This document shows positions 6,380-7,570 of a stretch of 7,570 nt of DNA, piece after piece. The notes under the pieces were generated by a model. It ran no database searches. It was not told where the DNA came from and saw nothing but the letters and a program-made list of their open reading frames with translations. Every line of letters starts with the position of its first letter. Within the stretch, counting starts at the first letter, position 1. Source of the DNA: Pseudomonadota bacterium (lineage in GTDB: Bacteria; Pseudomonadota; Alphaproteobacteria; Rhodobacterales; Rhodobacteraceae); the NCBI GenBank assembly GCA_021813645.1, contig JAKAJW010000465.1:1-7570 (forward strand), given 5' to 3'. Made by a program: the position numbers and the translations under genes.

Positions 6380-7570
6380 ATGACCTCGAACACCGACCAT
6401 CCGCTGCGCTATGCCATCGCCAACGAGCTGCATGCGCGCCCGTTTCCGGCGATCGAGGCGCCGGCCCATGCCGTCTTCCTGGCGCTGAAGGAGCCGGTCG
6501 GCGCGGCCAACCGCGACCGGGCCCGCGATCTCGCCCATCTGCAGGCGCTTCTGGACCGGCACGGCGCGCCGCGGCCGGAGTCGGGGGCGACGCATTACGC
6601 CGGGCCGCTCGGCCGGAACGCCCTGAAATGGGAGAGCCACACCGAGTTCGTCACCTATTCGAGCTTCGCGCCCGGGCTGGACGCGCGCCCCTTCGATCCG
6701 GCGGCGGCAGAGGTCTTCCCCGAGGAATGGCGCGCCGCCGGGCCGGGGCGGCGGCTGGTCTCGGCGCTGATCCGGATCGACCTGCTGCCGGCCGATACCT
6801 CGGGCCTGTCGCGGCTGTTCGACGAATGGTTCGTGGCCGAAAGCCTGGCCTGCGCCTGGGTGCTGGACGGCGCTGCGGTGGTGGCGACCGACTTCCGCAT
6901 CGACCCGGCCGGCCATGTCCGCTTCGCCGTCTTCGTGCGCCCCGGCACCTCGCCGCGGCGGATCGGCCGGATCGTGCAGCGGCTTTGCGAGATCGAGATC
7001 TACAAGGCGATGTCGATGCTCGGCCTCGGCCGGGCGCGCGAGCTGACCGAACGGCTGAACGTGCTCGACCCACAGCAGATCGCGCTTGTGGCCGAGCTGA
7101 GCTCGGAGGCGGCGAGCCCCGAGCATACGCTGCAGGAGCTGCTCGCGGTCTCCGCCGAGCTGGAGACGCTGGCGACCCAGACGTCGTTCCGTTTCGGCGC
7201 CACCGCCGCCTATGAGGCGATCGTGACCGACCGTATCCGGGTGCTGCGCGAGGAACGCTTCGAGGGTCGCCAGATGCTGGGCGAGTTCATGGCGCGGCGC
7301 TACGATCCGGCGATGCGGACGGTGAAATCGGCCGAACGCCGATTGCAGCAGATGGCCGAGCGTGCCGAACGGGCCGGCGAGCTGCTGCGCACCCGGGTCG
7401 ATGTCGAGCGCAGCCGGCAGAGCCAGAAACTGCTGGAAAGCATGGACCGCCGCGCCGATCTGCAGCTGCGGCTGCAGCATACGGTGGAGGGGCTGTCGGT
7501 CGTCGCGATCAGCTATTACGCGGTGAACCTGCTCGGCTATCTGGTCGGCCCGCTCGCCGAGCAAGATCGG
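6380..7570 (+). CDS. DUF3422 family protein, 3' end outside window
   Basis: Open frame of 397 codons with no stop before the window edge. It matches the conserved DUF3422 family of unknown function by several recognisable blocks: ANELHARPF (14-22), GATHYAG (69-75), KWESHTEFVTY (83-93), DFRIDPAGHVRFAVFVRPGT (171-190), GRIVQRLCEIEIYKAMSML (196-214), RYDPAMRTVKS (307-317) and ESMDRRADLQLRLQHTVEGL (353-372). The N-terminal half looks like a soluble alpha/beta domain; long charged helices, probably coiled coils, lie at about 217-265 and 315-368; a hydrophobic segment at 371-391 is a likely membrane helix. Members are, to my knowledge, somewhat over 420 residues, so only a short tail is missing. 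The presence of a C-terminal membrane anchor with a cytoplasmic body is inference. No enzymatic function is known to me. Confidence 0.92.
   Translation, partial: MTSNTDHPLRYAIANELHARPFPAIEAPAHAVFLALKEPVGAANRDRARDLAHLQALLDRHGAPRPESGATHYAGPLGRNALKWESHTEFVTYSSFAPGLDARPFDPAAAEVFPEEWRAAGPGRRLVSALIRIDLLPADTSGLSRLFDEWFVAESLACAWVLDGAAVVATDFRIDPAGHVRFAVFVRPGTSPRRIGRIVQRLCEIEIYKAMSMLGLGRARELTERLNVLDPQQIALVAELSSEAASPEHTLQELLAVSAELETLATQTSFRFGATAAYEAIVTDRIRVLREERFEGRQMLGEFMARRYDPAMRTVKSAERRLQQMAERAERAGELLRTRVDVERSRQSQKLLESMDRRADLQLRLQHTVEGLSVVAISYYAVNLLGYLVGPLAEQDR

Noticed and set aside
6344..7564. Minus-strand open frame of 406 codons at the window end
   Set aside because: It is antisense to the DUF3422 gene, whose plus-strand product has clear conserved blocks; the minus-strand product is low-complexity Arg/Gln/His-rich.
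1..7570. Search for defence, mobile or phage elements and RNA genes
   Set aside because: No transposase, integrase, toxin-antitoxin pair, tRNA-like cloverleaf, spaced identical repeats or shift in base composition was seen on reading both strands.

Overview
The window is a GC-rich stretch in which all supported genes lie on the + strand. The products (a large RND efflux permease, a two-subunit proton-translocating transhydrogenase with an E. coli-like fused alpha subunit, a CtaG-like membrane protein and a DUF3422 protein), together with the strong G/C third-position bias, suggest an alphaproteobacterium. Rhodobacterales or Rhodospirillales would fit, but the window alone does not settle the order. 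I see no tRNA, rRNA, CRISPR array, insertion sequence or prophage gene.

Layout. Bases 3-1892 are the C-terminal part of an RND efflux permease whose N-terminus lies upstream. A 179-base gap follows; it holds a strong hairpin that could end the efflux transcript, and then a candidate promoter. pntA (2072-3643, GTG start) and pntB (3654-5093) are only 10 bases apart and form a clear operon encoding the membrane-bound NAD(P) transhydrogenase. After 64 bases with a plausible promoter comes a 373-residue multi-pass membrane protein (5158-6279) resembling the CtaG/Caa3_CtaG cytochrome oxidase assembly family but almost without histidine. After another 100 bases, with a hairpin and a promoter-like pair, a DUF3422-family gene starts at 6380 and runs off the window end with 397 codons visible and no stop.

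How the genes work together. PntA and PntB form one enzyme that uses the proton-motive force to make NADPH from NADH. The other genes also encode, or probably encode, inner-membrane proteins (efflux pump, CtaG-like protein, DUF3422 protein with a C-terminal hydrophobic segment), but each seems to have its own transcription signals and I see no evidence of one shared pathway. Most of the window is ordinary conserved chromosome. The points most worth a second look are the histidine-depleted CtaG-like protein, the DUF3422 gene of unknown function, and the repeat and hairpin structure upstream of pntA. I did not find a convincing new multi-gene system.
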